A DNA stretch of 64,000 nucleotides from Brachycybe producta (Eukaryota; Arthropoda; Diplopoda; Playtdesmida; Andrognathidae), in assembly GCA_036925085.1 (NCBI GenBank), contig JAUPFP010000059.1, positions 124,001 to 188,000 on the forward strand. Reading direction: 5' to 3'. Made by a program: the position numbers and the translations under genes. A model generated the notes under the pieces. It saw only the letters and a list, made by a program, of their open reading frames with translations. It made no database searches and had not been told where the DNA came from. How positions within the stretch are numbered: position 1 is the stretch's first letter; every line of letters starts with the position of its first letter. Positions 39,818-51,839 of the stretch are shown here, piece after piece.

Positions 39818-40845
39818 AAGCTCTACATTGAACAAACACCAAACTAAACAAATAGCAATGTTGTGGCGCCGTGCCAAAGGCGCAAAATTAGGTGAAAACG
39901 TTTAGACAAAGACAAAAAAAAACCAATATCTTTCAAACATATTCAACTCTCTGATATTTAAGTGTTTGAACGTCAATTGGAATAAGCGCCAAATTGAACA
40001 AATGCCAAACTTGAATGCATGCCAATAATTTGGTGTCTATTCAGTTTGGCGTTTGTGCTCTTTAGCGCTTAATCAGTCACCTCATATTATATGGCTCTCA
40101 ATGAAACATTTCATTTTTTTTTTAATTTGTCCACAATAATTAGGCCTACTTTATGAGAGAGAAAAAAACACTTGCTATTGGCTCATTAGTTGTTAAAAGT
40201 TGGACACTGTTTCAATGCATAAAACAGGCTTTATTTTGGTTTATTTTATTGCTTGTTTTTGGCCAAACATCAGCTTCAGTTTGGATAAGATCACAAATAT
40301 CTCTTTCCATTGGTTTATGGTTAGAAAAGTGACTATAGGATGTTTTTTTTTGGTTTATTTGTTGTTTTTGTTTGAAAAAAAGGTGTCAAAGATAGAAAAA
40401 AAAACTGACATTTGGGGTCCTACAATGTTTGAGGAGACCCTTTTTTGATGAATGACTTTGTTGATCATCTTCTTTTGGTCTTTTAGTGAAGTTAGGAAAA
40501 GTCATTTTATACCGTGATGACCACAGAATAGAAAATAATAAAATAGAAAATACTAAAATAAATATTAAAAAAAATAGATGGCGCCAGTGTCTCTATTAAA
40601 TTTTTTTTGCTAAAATTGTGATGATTCATTTTAATTAATTTTCAGATGCAAGTTTATTTTAACATTTTAATATATTAGAAAAAAATTGAAAACTAGCAGG
40701 AATTGAACCTGTGATCTTTATGATCTTAATGTAATACTAAATGTAGTCATTTTCAAATGTAGCCTTTGTCACTCAACTTTCATATAAAACAATCGTGTTG
40801 GCGCGCGCCACTGTCCCTCGTATGAAACAATCGTTTGGGCATGCC
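39818..40845. other. Non-coding stretch
   Basis: Two TTTGGCGTTTG/GCGCCAAA words related to the 19229 repeat, a minus-strand B-box-like segment near 40700 (AGGTTCAATTCCTG). No gene seen. Confidence 0.35.
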
Positions 40846-40847
40846 TA

Positions 40848-41154
40848 ATACCTTGTACACACACATGAGTTAAATGAATTCAAATTAAATGTGTTTAGGT
40901 GAATTATACGGAATCCAGTTAAGGACATGAACCAAATAAAAATTGACTTTTATTATTAATATTTTGAATTGAAATACTAAATCAATATTTTAATGTCAAT
41001 AGTTTATATTATTATATTTAAGTTAACTCAATATTTTCAGATTATTAACTGAATACATTGAATTCGACATATTGTTTGTTTGTCTTTCACAGGGCTCTGT
41101 AGAACACGTTTATTATTTAAATGCATTTAAATTATCAGGTGTGTACTAGGTATT
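40848..41154. mobile_element. ATACCTNGTACACAC element, copy 1
   Basis: About 307 bp, ends ATACCTTGTACACAC and GTGTGTACTAGGTAT. The same element, inverted and highly similar along its length, lies at 58210-58519. Confidence 0.85.
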
Positions 41155-41516
41155 ATACTCAGGTATAATCCAAGTAGAAACCTACATTTAGCTGGATTTA
41201 ACTCAAGTATAGATAATGTATTAAATGGTTGAACTACCTTTCTAGTTTATAAACCACTTTCTAGTTTTTCTAGTATTTCTAGTTTTTACTCTTCTGAAAA
41301 GCAGCTGTTCACAAACCATCTTAACTAATTTCGTTTTCTGAATTATTCTGAAAATTGTTTTGTCTGCAATGCATTTTTTTGCAACATTTTGCTCTGAAAA
41401 TATTAAAAATTTATCACTTCCTTATTTAAATGCAATTCCTCTAATATATTTTATTTTTCAAATACATAAAATACATAATTTCATAAATAAAAAATGCATA
41501 ATTCACCTCACTATTG

Positions 41517-41847
41517 CTCGAATTTTTATATAATATCAATCAAAGGTTTCTCAATCTGTGGCTCAATGGCCAATTATGATGTAATAATCCCCTCTTTAGA
41601 TAAACCAACAATATATTACAGTTTTTCTTTACATCAAAAATATTGATTAGAGGCTAGAACTCTAGTTTGACAACTTCATTTCCAGACTGAATTTCCTGAC
41701 TGATTTCTAGAGACATTTAGCCTCTAACCAGCCGTTTTTTATTAAAACAAGCATAATTGCAAATGGTCATTATTAATAATTGATGATTATTTCACAATTG
41801 GCACTTGATGGGCCACAAATTGAGAAACATTTGCATAAAAATTCTAG
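41517..41847. mobile_element. hAT-like foldback, TTTCTCAATTTGTG family, copy 1
   Basis: GGTTTCTCAATCTGTGGC and GGCCACAAATTGAGAAAC arms with GTTAGAGGC... central repeats. Related to 45969-46543 and 62267-62574; a half-copy lies at 49945-50085. Confidence 0.7.
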
Positions 41848-42018
41848 CTCTAATTATAACATATTTATGACAATATTTATATATTTTTTTTTCTGATCAA
41901 TGAGAACAAACAAACAAAAAACATTTGTTTGTTTGTGATTTGTTGAAAATCACTCAAATCTACAATGAGATACTGTAGTGAGGCGCCACCTTTACAACAA
42001 CTATTATTATCATAGGTA

Positions 42019-42025
<7 letters not shown>

Positions 42026-42099
<74 letters not shown>
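42026..42099. repeat. (TA)n microsatellite
   Basis: Uninterrupted TA dinucleotides, about 37 units. Confidence 0.95.
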
Positions 42100-42101
<2 letters not shown>

Positions 42102-42320
42102 GAGAAAAAGAGTTTGGCGCCAACCTGCCTAGCAGACTGTCTACTTGTCTAGTGTTGTCTACCAACCATCACAACCACCACCTATGTGTTTTACCATTAT
42201 TATTCACTACTAAAAAGAGGTTATTATATAGAACACAGTGAGAGAGAGTGAGATCAGGGTTAGAACCTCGAGTGTTTTCGCGCCTTTGGCATCGACCGAA
42301 AAGAAAAAAGTCTCTCTTCG

Positions 42321-42712
42321 TATAAATTGGTTGGTGGTCTGTGTGATTGTGTGGCGCGGTTTTGTCGCCTTTCTGTCTGTAAGTTTAATTTGCCCTTCAG
42401 TATAAGATTCGAGACACACCGATAGACACCTTGTCTTTTTTTCTAAAAAAAAAAAAAAAAACGTCATCTGTTGCAAAATTCTTTGCGTTTTTTTTCTTCT
42501 TCTTCTTCTATATCATCTTATTTCTTGACAATCTTTTTTTCTTCTTGCTTTTCTTGATAATCTTGAATTTGAAAGCAAATAAGAGACAGAAGAAAAGACT
42601 GGGTTTTTTTTCCTTCTTCAAGAATTATATCATTTAATATTCAACTATATAGTCACTCTTCTAGTATTTAAATTTATATTCATCATCTTATCTGCAACTA
42701 ACAAGAGAAAAA
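42321..42712 (+). promoter_or_regulatory. Possible TATA promoter and 5' leader exon
   Basis: TATAAA at 42321-42326 follows a GC-richer segment (42100-42320). About 390 nt downstream a strong donor GTAAGTTG (from 42716) follows AAGAGAAAAAAT. No coding sequence is linked to it. Evidence is only composition and motif spacing. Confidence 0.2.
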
Positions 42713-42744
42713 ATGTAAGTTGTATTTTTATTTTTATTTCTAGT

Positions 42745-43105
42745 TTTTATCTTGTGCTTTCTAGTTTTTTTATTGTTCTTTCTAGTTTTGTTTCGTGTTC
42801 TTTCCAGTTTTTATCTTGTCCTTTCTAGTTTTTATCTTGTCCTTTCTAGTTTTTATCTTGTTCTTTCTATTTTTTTTTTCTTGTTCTTTCTAGTTTTTAT
42901 CTTGTCCTTTCTAGTTTTTTTTTCTTGTCCTTTCTTGTTTTTTTTCTTGTCCTTTCTAGTTTTTTTTTCTTGTTCTTTCTAGTTTTTTTCTTGTCCTTTC
43001 TAGTTTTTTTTTCTTGTCCTTTCTAGTTTTTTTTTCTTGTCCTTTCTAGTTTTTTTTCTTGTTCTTTCTAGTTTTTATCTTGTTCTTTCTAGTTTTTAAC
43101 TTGTT
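42745..43105. repeat. CTTGTCCTTTCTAGTTTTT tandem array
   Basis: About 16 units of roughly 19-25 bp varying in T-run length and CTTGTC/CTTGTT. The open frame across it is an artefact. Confidence 0.9.
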
Positions 43106-43229
43106 TTTGTCTTATTTTTACTAAAACTATATCTTGATTATAAATAGTTTTTTTAAAATGTTTTGCATAATATGCAAATTGAAGGAGGAAAATATTAAAA
43201 ATATTCTGCATTTTCAGAAGCAGAAATTC

Positions 43230-44345
43230 AGAAGAAATATTGAAAGTATTTTAGAAACTAGAAGAGTAAATGATTCACTGAAGCTTGTTTTAAAGTGTTA
43301 AACACCTCTCGAACTATTGGTTATTTTTGTCTTTCAGAAGAGCAAAATGAAGAGAAACTTGAATGTGTTTTAGAAACTAGAAGGGTAGCACATTCGCATA
43401 TATTTTTATATTGTTATCTTTCAAAATAAGATTTTTTTATGAAAATAACGATAAAACGATCTTAAATTATTTATTTAATAAAAAAAAAGTTTATTTTGAA
43501 AGATATCAATATGAAAATGTATATAAAATGAAGGAGCTATTCATTCTAGTTTCTAAAAGACTAAAACACAAGAGTTTCTTTTAGTTTTGCTACTAAAATG
43601 TTTTTTTAGACACAAATTTGACAATATTTTGCATAAATATGCAAATGAAGAAGGCACAGCAGAAGTATTTTGCTTTTCTGAAGAAGAAATGAAGAAGGAA
43701 TTGAAAGTGTTTTAGAAACTAGAAGAGTAAATCATTCACTTAAGGTGGTTTAAAATGAACTCAGATTATTCCGTTTTTCAGATGCAAAATGAAGAAAGAA
43801 TTGAATGTGTTTTAGAAACTAGAAGAGTAGCTCTATAATTTCAAAAATATTTTCTTAATTTAGCTCTTGAAACAATAAAAAATATTTCGCGTTTCAAGTA
43901 TAGATATTAAGAAGGAATTGAAATTGTTTTAAAAACTAGAAGAGTGGAAACGGACGGAGTGTGATAACTATGATTAATTCTGTCTTTCATAAACAAAATG
44001 GAATGAAACGTGAATGTGTTTTAGAAACTAGAAGGGTAGCTCAGTCAATTATAAGAGTATTTTTCATGTTCATATCTTTCAAAATAAACTTTTTTACTTT
44101 TTTTTCTTATTTTTTGTTCATAAAAAGTTTATTTTAAAATATGTCATCATGAAAATACCATTATGTGATTCAGTTACCCTTCTAGTTTCTAAAAAAACTT
44201 TCTAATTTCTCTTAATTTTGTTTCTGAAAGACAAAAAAACAATCAAAGAGTTCGAAACACAGCTGTTCATTATGACAGTCATTGTCTCGATGTTCTAAGT
44301 GAGATGTTTTAATTTGAAAGTTACTTTAATGGACACTTGTTGTTT
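43230..44345. mobile_element. Cluster of CTAGAAGGGTA-family copies
   Basis: TTTTAGAAACTAGAAGRGTA recurs at about 43249, 43366, 43708, 43808 and 44018 in the same sense, with complementary TTCTAGTTTCTAAAA at about 43543 and 44180. The density suggests tandem or nested insertion. Confidence 0.7.
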
Positions 44346-44349
44346 TAAT

Positions 44350-44885
44350 ATGAAAATGGTCAAAGAATAGAGAGAGAGAGTGAGATTTTAGGTAAGTGGT
44401 CAATCAATATTCATGTGAGATAAACACACCTGTGTTTGTTCAGAGAATGTAGATTTAGAACAGTTTTAATTAGGTCATAACCAAATTAACATTTTTATAA
44501 TAAAAGAAGATAAAAATGTAGAAAAAGAACAGAAGAAGAAAAAAATATTCAATTATTTCTGAAGCATAATTTTTTTTTAAAAAAAATATAAAGTGTCAGA
44601 AATGAATTGAGATTTTGTACATATTTTGACCTAAAGGCGAATTATAACAATGATTAGGTCACGCAACATAATTTTATTAGGTAATAATAGAAGAAGAAGT
44701 TATAAAACTGGTGTGAAAATTATCAAATTGAGAAAAATTCAAGTGGTTTTTATTTATTGCAACAACAACAACAACAAAAATAGTTATAATAAACAGATCT
44801 GCCATTTCAGTACTAAAGATAAATTAGAAATGTGTTAAAAACTAGAACGGTATAACTGAAGTCATTTAATTAAAATCATCTGCTT
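44350..44885. other. Non-coding AT-rich stretch
   Basis: CAACAACAA tract near 44760; no gene seen. Confidence 0.35.
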
Positions 44886-44889
44886 AAAA

Positions 44890-45240
44890 ATGCAAGTAGA
44901 TCATTTTATTTTGTTCCTGTATAGCGTTAGATGGCGCCACCAGCCCTCCTCCTATAGAAATGTACTGACACGTTTCAAATCTTGACTCACTGTCCTTTCT
45001 TTCAAGTGGCAAACTTTTAATTACGTCATCGCTATTTCTACACGTGCTCTCTTCTGCACGTATGTTATGTTCTGGGTAAGTTTGTCCACGTGCTGATAAA
45101 AAAGGTTGTTTTGGACGCGTTTTTAGAGCTAAAAGGAGGCTGCATTCTATTTCAACTAATTGGCGACGAGTGTAGTTTGCCACCTCTATGGAGGTTGCAG
45201 GCGCCATCTACCTTGCAATTTACACAAGTATTTTTTATGG
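44890..45240 (-). mobile_element. AGATGGCGCC element, copy 2
   Basis: Minus-strand copy of the element at 25983: GTTAGATGGCGCCAC, TTTTAGAGCTAAAAGG, CGACGAGTGTAGTTTGCCAC and GGCGCCATCTACCTTGCAAT. The open frame over it on the minus strand has no known domain. Confidence 0.8.
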
Positions 45241-45920
45241 AGGAGCCCTCTTAATTGTGTAATAGATTATAAAATTAAGATTTTTTGGTTATGTGTCCAC
45301 TACGTAATTTGGTCCATATAAAACAAGGTACAAAACTAGTTATTTCTATGTCAAATTCTAGCAACTAGATTTGATTATTAATGTCACAATTGTTAATTAC
45401 TAATTAGAATAAGGTCGGTTTGTTTGTTATATTTTCTATCTTGGTGTTTGGTCTTTTTTTTTTCTAGTTCGAAATCAACAAGTTTCTAATAAATATCACG
45501 AGAGTATTTATTATAATGGTTTATTACAAGTTCCTGTTATAAAAGAATCGTATATAATACACTTTTTTATTGTAGGTCGTTAATATTATTCTGATTATTA
45601 TTATTATTATTATTGTGTAGGTTCAAAAGGTTGTTACTCCCTCCTTATTTTTTTTTTTGTATTCGAGGAATTTACATTTCAGAGAGCTTTGAAAAAATAA
45701 TCCCAAATCCAATATATCGAAAATTGAAATTTGTTTGTGGCTTTCATAAATATAATCAATATTTATAATGTGTGCGTATGTTGGTTTTTTTTTTCTACTT
45801 CTGATATTCGTGTGATGATTGTGTGAAATTCTTGAAATATTAATATGGAATTTATGTGTGTCTTTTAAGGGGTCTTAAATGGTCAAGTCGTGAATTTGTA
45901 TATTTCGTGTTATTTTTGTT
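45241..45920. other. Non-coding AT-rich stretch
   Basis: TTA trinucleotide tract near 45595; a TACAGGGTGTCTC mariner-like end at 45923. No gene seen. Confidence 0.35.
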
Positions 45921-45968
45921 TATACAGGGTGTCTCAATCTCATGATCGAAGTAGGTCTATATCATGAG

Positions 45969-46543
45969 CATTGCTTGGATTTTTATGAAAAATCAAGCAA
46001 ATTGTATGAGGGTTTTTCAATTAAATCCCAAATATATCGATTTATCCCAGGTAAAATGTATATCCCACAAAATATTTTATATATCCCAAAAACCTAACCT
46101 AACCTAACAATATATTTGGGATATATAAAATATTTTTTGGAATATACATTTTACCTGGGATAAATCGATATGTTTGTGATTTAATTAAAAAACATATATA
46201 ATTACACTTTTTATATACATAAAAAGTATATTAATTATGACCCAAACGGCGCCTCATAAAATTGTTTCTCAATTTGTGTAGCCCAAGTGACAATTGTAAA
46301 GTTATTATCATCATAAAAATAACTGCAATAATGCTTTTATAATAAAAAGGAAGGCTGGTTAAAGGCTATATTTCTGGTTACTATCAGTTGTAAAATAGAG
46401 TTTTAGCCTTTAACCAGGTGTTTTTGATTGAAAAAAAAACAATTGTTGGTTGATTTAAATGGGAATTGTTACTTCACAATTGGCTCATGGGCCCATAGAT
46501 TGAGTAACAATTTGCTTAATATTGCATAAAAATCCGATCATGA
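45969..46543. mobile_element. hAT-like foldback, copy 2, with 8-bp target duplication and nested palindrome
   Basis: ATCATGAG at 45961-45968 and 46544-46551. Ends CATTGCTTGGATTTTTATG and CATAAAAATCCGATCATGA. A second palindrome (about 46008-46258, ends TATGAGG and CCTCATA) interrupts the left arm. Confidence 0.85.
46034..46172. repeat. Long hairpin with (CCTAAC)3-4 loop
   Basis: ATATCGATTTATCCCAGG, then TAAAATGTATATCCC, pairs with the right-hand ATTTTACCTGGGATAAATCG; arms are about 57 nt. The loop is CCTAACCTAACCTAAC. Confidence 0.85.
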
Positions 46544-46889
46544 ATCATGAGTCACAGATTGTTAATATTGTAAAACGTCCGCCATTTTAAAATGAATATT
46601 GCAGAAATTATAAAAGTTATACCCATTTTCATGGTGAATACGAGTAAAAATCACGATTTTCTTTAGAAAAAAAAACACCAATAAAAGTCACACTTTTTTA
46701 TATAAAATTCTTAATTCATAAAAAATTATAATTAAAAATTATATATATAATATCCCAGGTCTGTGTGTGTGGAGTAACAACTGTACAAAACCATTGAAGC
46801 ACGTCGTAATTTATATAAATTTGAATAAATGAACCGTTTTTTTTCTCAAGGTCAACTATATGTTGAACTCTTCCTTTGGAAAGTGTATT

Positions 46890-47050
46890 AGGGGGAGAGA
46901 GAGAAAAGTGGGAGGGGGTGAGGAGAAAAGGTTGGAAAGTGTAGAAAGGGAGAGCGAAAAGTGGGAGGGGTGAGGGGAAAAGGTTGGAAAGTGTAGAAGG
47001 GGAGAGAGAGAGAGAGAAAAGTGGGAGGGGGTGACTGAAATTGAAATGAA
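46890..47050. repeat. GAGAGAAAAGTGGGAGGGG minisatellite
   Basis: Three units of about 60-65 bp with GTGGGAGGGGGTGA, GGGAAAAGGTTGGAAAGTG and GTAGAAGGGGAGAG. It makes three overlapping open frames on the minus strand. Confidence 0.85.
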
Positions 47051-47267
47051 AGGAGTAAAAAAAGGAAAAAACGTCGCGCATGCGCACAATTGCCTGTGAA
47101 TTTTGCTCCCGGCATTTATGACGGGTTACCCCACTAGTAATATAATAATAATATAAAAATATTAATTATTATTTTTTATATATAAAATATATAAATCTAT
47201 TTGATTTACGATTGTAATTCTCGTATTTCAATTTCGTTGTCGTTGGCAAATGTAAAAATTTGAAGCT

Positions 47268-47374
47268 CAGCCCAAGAGACTTTATACTGGGCCCAGCCCA
47301 CAAAGCCCACCAGGCCCATGAAGTCCATCAGGCCCACAAAGCCAATCCAGCCCCACAAAGCCGACCGGCCCATG
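47268..47374. repeat. GGCCCA/CAAAGCC-rich tract
   Basis: Irregular repeats of GCCCACAAAGCC and CAGGCCCATGAAG in an otherwise AT-rich area. Confidence 0.7.
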
Positions 47375-47379
47375 GAATT

Positions 47380-48155
47380 TAAATCAATTTGATGAATGAT
47401 TCACACTGCATATTTATAACTAAAATTTTTTTGCTAAATTATTTAAATAACATATCCAAAAATATACGTGTGCACACAAAATGAAAGAAATTCTGAAAGT
47501 TATTTATATTTATAAACCGGAAGTTTAAAAATTTGCTTTCATTAAAAAATAACAATTCTGTTTAATTTTTTTTAAAAAAAAATAATAAAATTCCTCTTAC
47601 CAATTGTTACCTAATATAATTTTATTATTTAATAATTTATTAATTTTTATAATTTTTGAGATAGTCTAATTTGAAACAATTATATTAATTAGAATTGTTT
47701 TAAATTAGATTATCTCATAAATTATGAAATTAATGTACCACCAAAATGGTGCATTTTGTTACTAGGTTGTTGATTTTGAAACATACTGTATTTGTATATT
47801 ATACATTAATTTATTATTTTTGTTTTCATTTCTCAACAATTGTTAACCTCCTGTAGTGAAAACAAAAAGGGGTTATCTAAAAAATTACTTACTTACGAAG
47901 GGTTATGGGAACTAAAGATTTTTTTTTTGCTCAAAAAACAAACCTCATTATTCATTAATGTAGTTTTTTTGTGGTTTTGTTGTTTTCCTTCTTTCTCAAG
48001 TTTTTTTTTTTTTAAAAATCACAACTGTAGGTCATGTCAAGTTTGTCAACTTTGTGATCCAACTGTATATTCTCTTCATGTATTTGTCCCGTTTATTATG
48101 AAGGAAGAATGTGTTTTAAGCTTGTTTACTGACGGTTAATTCTGGCTTGTACATC
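47380..48155. other. Non-coding AT-rich stretch
   Basis: Includes the inverted pair ATAGTCTAATTTGAAACAAT and ATTGTTTTAAATTAGATTAT near 47660-47715. No gene seen. Confidence 0.35.
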
Positions 48156-48159
48156 ATTC

Positions 48160-48342
48160 AGGCCTTGTTTCCATTGGGATGAATAGTTCAACTTTTTGAA
48201 AATGTCAACTGGTGAAAAATATAACAAACGTGGCCCCCCACCCACATTCACTATAATAGGCAAAAGGCCACGTGTGTTCAATTTTTAACCAGTTGAAATT
48301 TTCAAAAAGTTGAACTATTCATCCCAATGGAAACAAGGCCTT
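48160..48342. mobile_element. Foldback MITE, AGGCCTTGTTTCCAC family, copy 2
   Basis: AGGCCTTGTTTCCATTGGGA and its complement at the right end; CACGTGTG and CGTGGCCCCC near the centre. Confidence 0.8.
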
Positions 48343-48435
48343 CGAGTTTTTTTTTTTTAAGTTTTATGTTTCTTATTTGCTTATTTTCTCATCAGTGCAA
48401 AAGCATTACGGTATTTGAACAAACGTGAAAGTTCT

Positions 48436-48700
48436 CACGCGCACGGATTGTCAAGCTAGAATCGACCATCCGAACCCAGCTTTAACTTTTTAGTATTTAA
48501 AGGCAGCTGGGTAAGAATTGAACGGTCAATTCTGGCTTGTCAATCCTTGGCGTGAAAAAAATACACATTTGTTCAAGCTTATGCAATAATGAGAACATGA
48601 GCAAATCAGTTAAACGTTTAACTACGTAAAACTTTAAAAAGACAACCAAAGGATGGACAAGCCAGAATTGCTCGTGTGTACGTAGCTTAAAATTTGAAAA
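48436..48700. repeat. GGATTGTCAAGC foldback
   Basis: GGATTGTCAAGCTAGAATCG pairs with GGTCAATTCTGGCTTGTCAA; a further GGACAAGCCAGAATTG lies at 48657. Probably a decayed DNA element. Confidence 0.5.
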
Positions 48701-49048
48701 TGTGCATAACATCGCATAATTTCACTTGTTTTAAAACACTTTTTGTCAGAAAAGCAACTCAACACAAGAGTTCTATTATTATATTATTAATTGTCCTTTT
48801 GTTATAGGCCTATACAGAGCCATATCTAGGACAAGGCAAGTGAAGCACCTACCTGCCTTGGGCGCAAAGAAATAGGAGTGCAAAATAACTAGAATTATTG
48901 TTTTAAGAGGGCGCTAGTTTTTGCTTCAGGCGCATAGCTCCAAGGCGCAGAAATAAATGCGCAAAATAACTAGAACGATAATGGCGCCAGTTTTCTTCTT
49001 GCCTCATTCTCAAAATAAGTCATAATTTTGTCGGGGGTTTACTCCCCT

Positions 49049-49236
49049 GAGGCGTAACTCTTTTTACCGTTGCCCAACCTATGGCACCCGTAGTCACTTT
49101 TGACCATGGTCGGTCCACTTTTGACTACGGTAGGTCAAAAGTGGGCCCGGGGTTGCCCATCCCCATGCCGGGTCCTAACCGACCGGGATCGGCAGACGCT
49201 TTTTCGACCGTAAAAAAGCTATAGTTACGGCTCTCA
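49049..49236. mobile_element. GAGGCGTAAC foldback element
   Basis: GAGGCGTAACTCTTTTTAC and GTAAAAAAGCTATAGTTACG arms; inner CACTTTTGACCATGG and GGTCAAAAGTGG pair. About 188 bp. Confidence 0.55.
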
Positions 49237-50084
49237 GAATTTAATATACATTTCAAAATTTGTATAAAATGCACAATTACTAAAACATAATTTGCATATT
49301 TTAAAATTTGTATTTGCATTTTAATTATTATTTTGGCCACTTTAAGATTTATAAATTGAAGCTTATATAATATTTGAGCATTTTAATATACAAAAAAAAA
49401 TTATTATTAAAAGGCGACAGTCGCCATTTTTCATAGAATACGACACTCATAATTAATTCAATAGCCAAGTTTTAATTGTATTAGAAAATTTTAATGTCCT
49501 ATATTACATTTCACTCTCTAATGTTGTTGTACATAAATTGGGTGAATGCCAGTCAAGACACACCCAAATTGGCACATAACAAACACACACACACACTGAA
49601 CAGAGACTAGAGACTAGAGTGGCAAACAAATGTGGTTGAAGAGGGGGTGGGATAAGCAAATCAATAGGTATCACCACCCCCTCCTCCCCCCAAATATCAC
49701 TTTCTAAAAAAGTGAGTCCATCTAGTGGAGGGGGTCGACAACCTTTTTTTGAAGATGAGCCATATTTTTTTTCTTCAAAAAGTTCTCAAGTGGTTTATGA
49801 ATAGCTGATTTAAGAAATCGGAAACAAACAAAATCAAAAGAAACTAGAAACTGTTGTAGAAACTAGAAGGGTAGCTCATACACTTAATGGTATTTTCATG
49901 TCAACTGATATCATTCAAAATAAACTTTTTATATTTTTTTTCTTCTTTCTAATCAATAAAGCAAATAAAGCTGGAATAGAGGCTAAGATGTCCGGTTACT
50001 ATCAGTTGTCAAATAGAGAGTTCTAGCCTGTAAACTACTAACTAGTTTTTCTGATTGAAAAAATCATAATTATTGGCTGATTTA

Positions 50085-50480
50085 AGAGGGCTTCATAGAA
50101 AAAAAATACTTGTGTAATTGCAAGGTAGATGGCGCCTGCATCCTCCATGTAATCCTCCGTGTAAATGGAAAGCAGATGGCGTTATAACCTCCATAGGTGG
50201 TAAACTCCACTTGCCACCAATTAGTTGAAATCGAATGCAGCCTTTTAGCTCTAAAAGCGTGTCCAAAACAACCTTAATTATCATCACGTGACAAACTTAC
50301 TCAGAACATAAGTGCAGAAGAGAGCACGTGTAGAGAAATAGCGATGACGCAATTAAAAGTTTGTCACGTGCAGAAAAAAAAGGTGAGTCAAGAGTTGACG
50401 AGTGTCTGCAGTACATTTCTATGAGAGGGAGGGCTAGTGGCACCATCTAACGCTATACAGAGACAAAATAAATGATCCAC
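50085..50480 (+). mobile_element. AGATGGCGCC element, copy 3
   Basis: AAGAGGGCTTCATAG, TACTTGTGTAATTGCAAGGT, AGATGGCGCCTGC, AGCTCTAAAAGCGTGTCC and CACCATCTAACGC match copies 1 and 2. Confidence 0.8.
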
Positions 50481-50888
50481 TTTCATTCTTAGATGAGATT
50501 GTTAGTTGACGAATTCACGACAAGAAAAAAAACCCCTAACAATAATAATCTTTGTGGCTCCTGTGTCACAGGTTGCAGATCTTTGTTGTAATTTCCTGAA
50601 AACAATATTCATATATTTTCTTTTAAATTATGACTATGAAAAAAATATTAAAAATAATTGGAAGGTTTTTTTGATAAAATTTCTTGTGTTTTATGCTCAG
50701 ATTTCTAAATTTCTCATTTCTGGTGTTCAATTTAGAAAGAAAAAAAAAATAATATTAGATATTTTTTTCTAAGTTGGCTGCTTTTTTTTATTCATTCAGC
50801 CTCTCATTTGTTATTAGTGCAAAAATTGTCTAGAATAAAATCTAGGTATATATTTTAAGCAATAACAACACACTACAGTATATAATAA

Positions 50889-50930
<42 letters not shown>

Positions 50931-51838
50931 TATATAATAGACTTTTTTTCTTCTTCTTGTTAAGAGAAGTTCCATGTGGAAAGTAAAGATAGATGGATTA
51001 GGAATTTAAATGACGACATACACGACCAACTGAAGAAGACTTATGGTTTCAAAATATAAGAAAAAATAAGCATTTGCCTAATAGTAAAGTGAAGCAACCA
51101 ACCGAAAGATATTTATTGCAAGAAAAAGTGAGATTAAATTAATGCACAATTGACGTCATATCCGGAGGTATCAAGATAAATTTATAAAGGTAAAGCAAAC
51201 TCCATGTTAGAAAAAAAAGCACCAAAAGTGAGTGAAGAATCGTCTGGTTTTTGAAGCTAGAAGGAAGACATCCTTGCTTAAAATGTCATCCATTTTTCTT
51301 TTGTATGTTCATTGAATCGCATTGTAATTGAAACCCTAAGTACAGTTTGTGGGGACAGACTAAGCGTAGGCCACTAGGTGACCCACACTTCCAGATAGCT
51401 GTTTAGAAAAGAACTGTGAGTCACTCAGTGACCTACACTTTTTTACATTCTGAGGGGCTACGCCCCAGACCCCCTAATCACCGATATAAAAAGTTCTAAA
51501 GTGTATTTCACTGAATGACCTACAGTTTAGGTAAACTGTAGGACACCTAATGACCTACGATTAGTCTGTTCCCAGTTTGCGCCATCTATTGGCCACACTC
51601 ATTTTTGGCACAAAATGCTCCACAGGAAGAGCTTTTACTTGAGTTACCTCTGTATATTTACTGTAAATATAGCCTCCTTAAAGAAGTGAGAAGGAGGCTA
51701 TACTGAAACTAAGGCCCAATTCACACCGGAACACTTTGTATCGTCATAAAGTAGTGCCACAGAGTGGTTGATGCAGCTTGCTTCACACAGAACACCTTTG
51801 AAAACAATGGAATGCTGTCAGTACAGTCCACTCTTATG
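50481..51838. other. Non-coding stretch
   Basis: (AT)n at 50888-50930. A group of related GTGACCCACACT/AGTGACCTACACTTT/AATGACCTAC segments at 51378-51560 around GGGGCTACGCCCCAGACCCC; hairpin TATAGCCTCC/GGAGGCTATA at 51669-51703. No gene seen. Confidence 0.4.
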
Positions 51839-51839
51839 A

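Noticed and set aside
42752..42982. Phe/Leu/Ser/Val open frame resembling a membrane protein
   Set aside because: It is a translation of the CTTGTCCTTTCTAGTTTTT array.
46716..47115. Overlapping Ser/Pro/Leu-rich minus-strand frames
   Set aside because: They come from the GA-rich 60-bp minisatellite.
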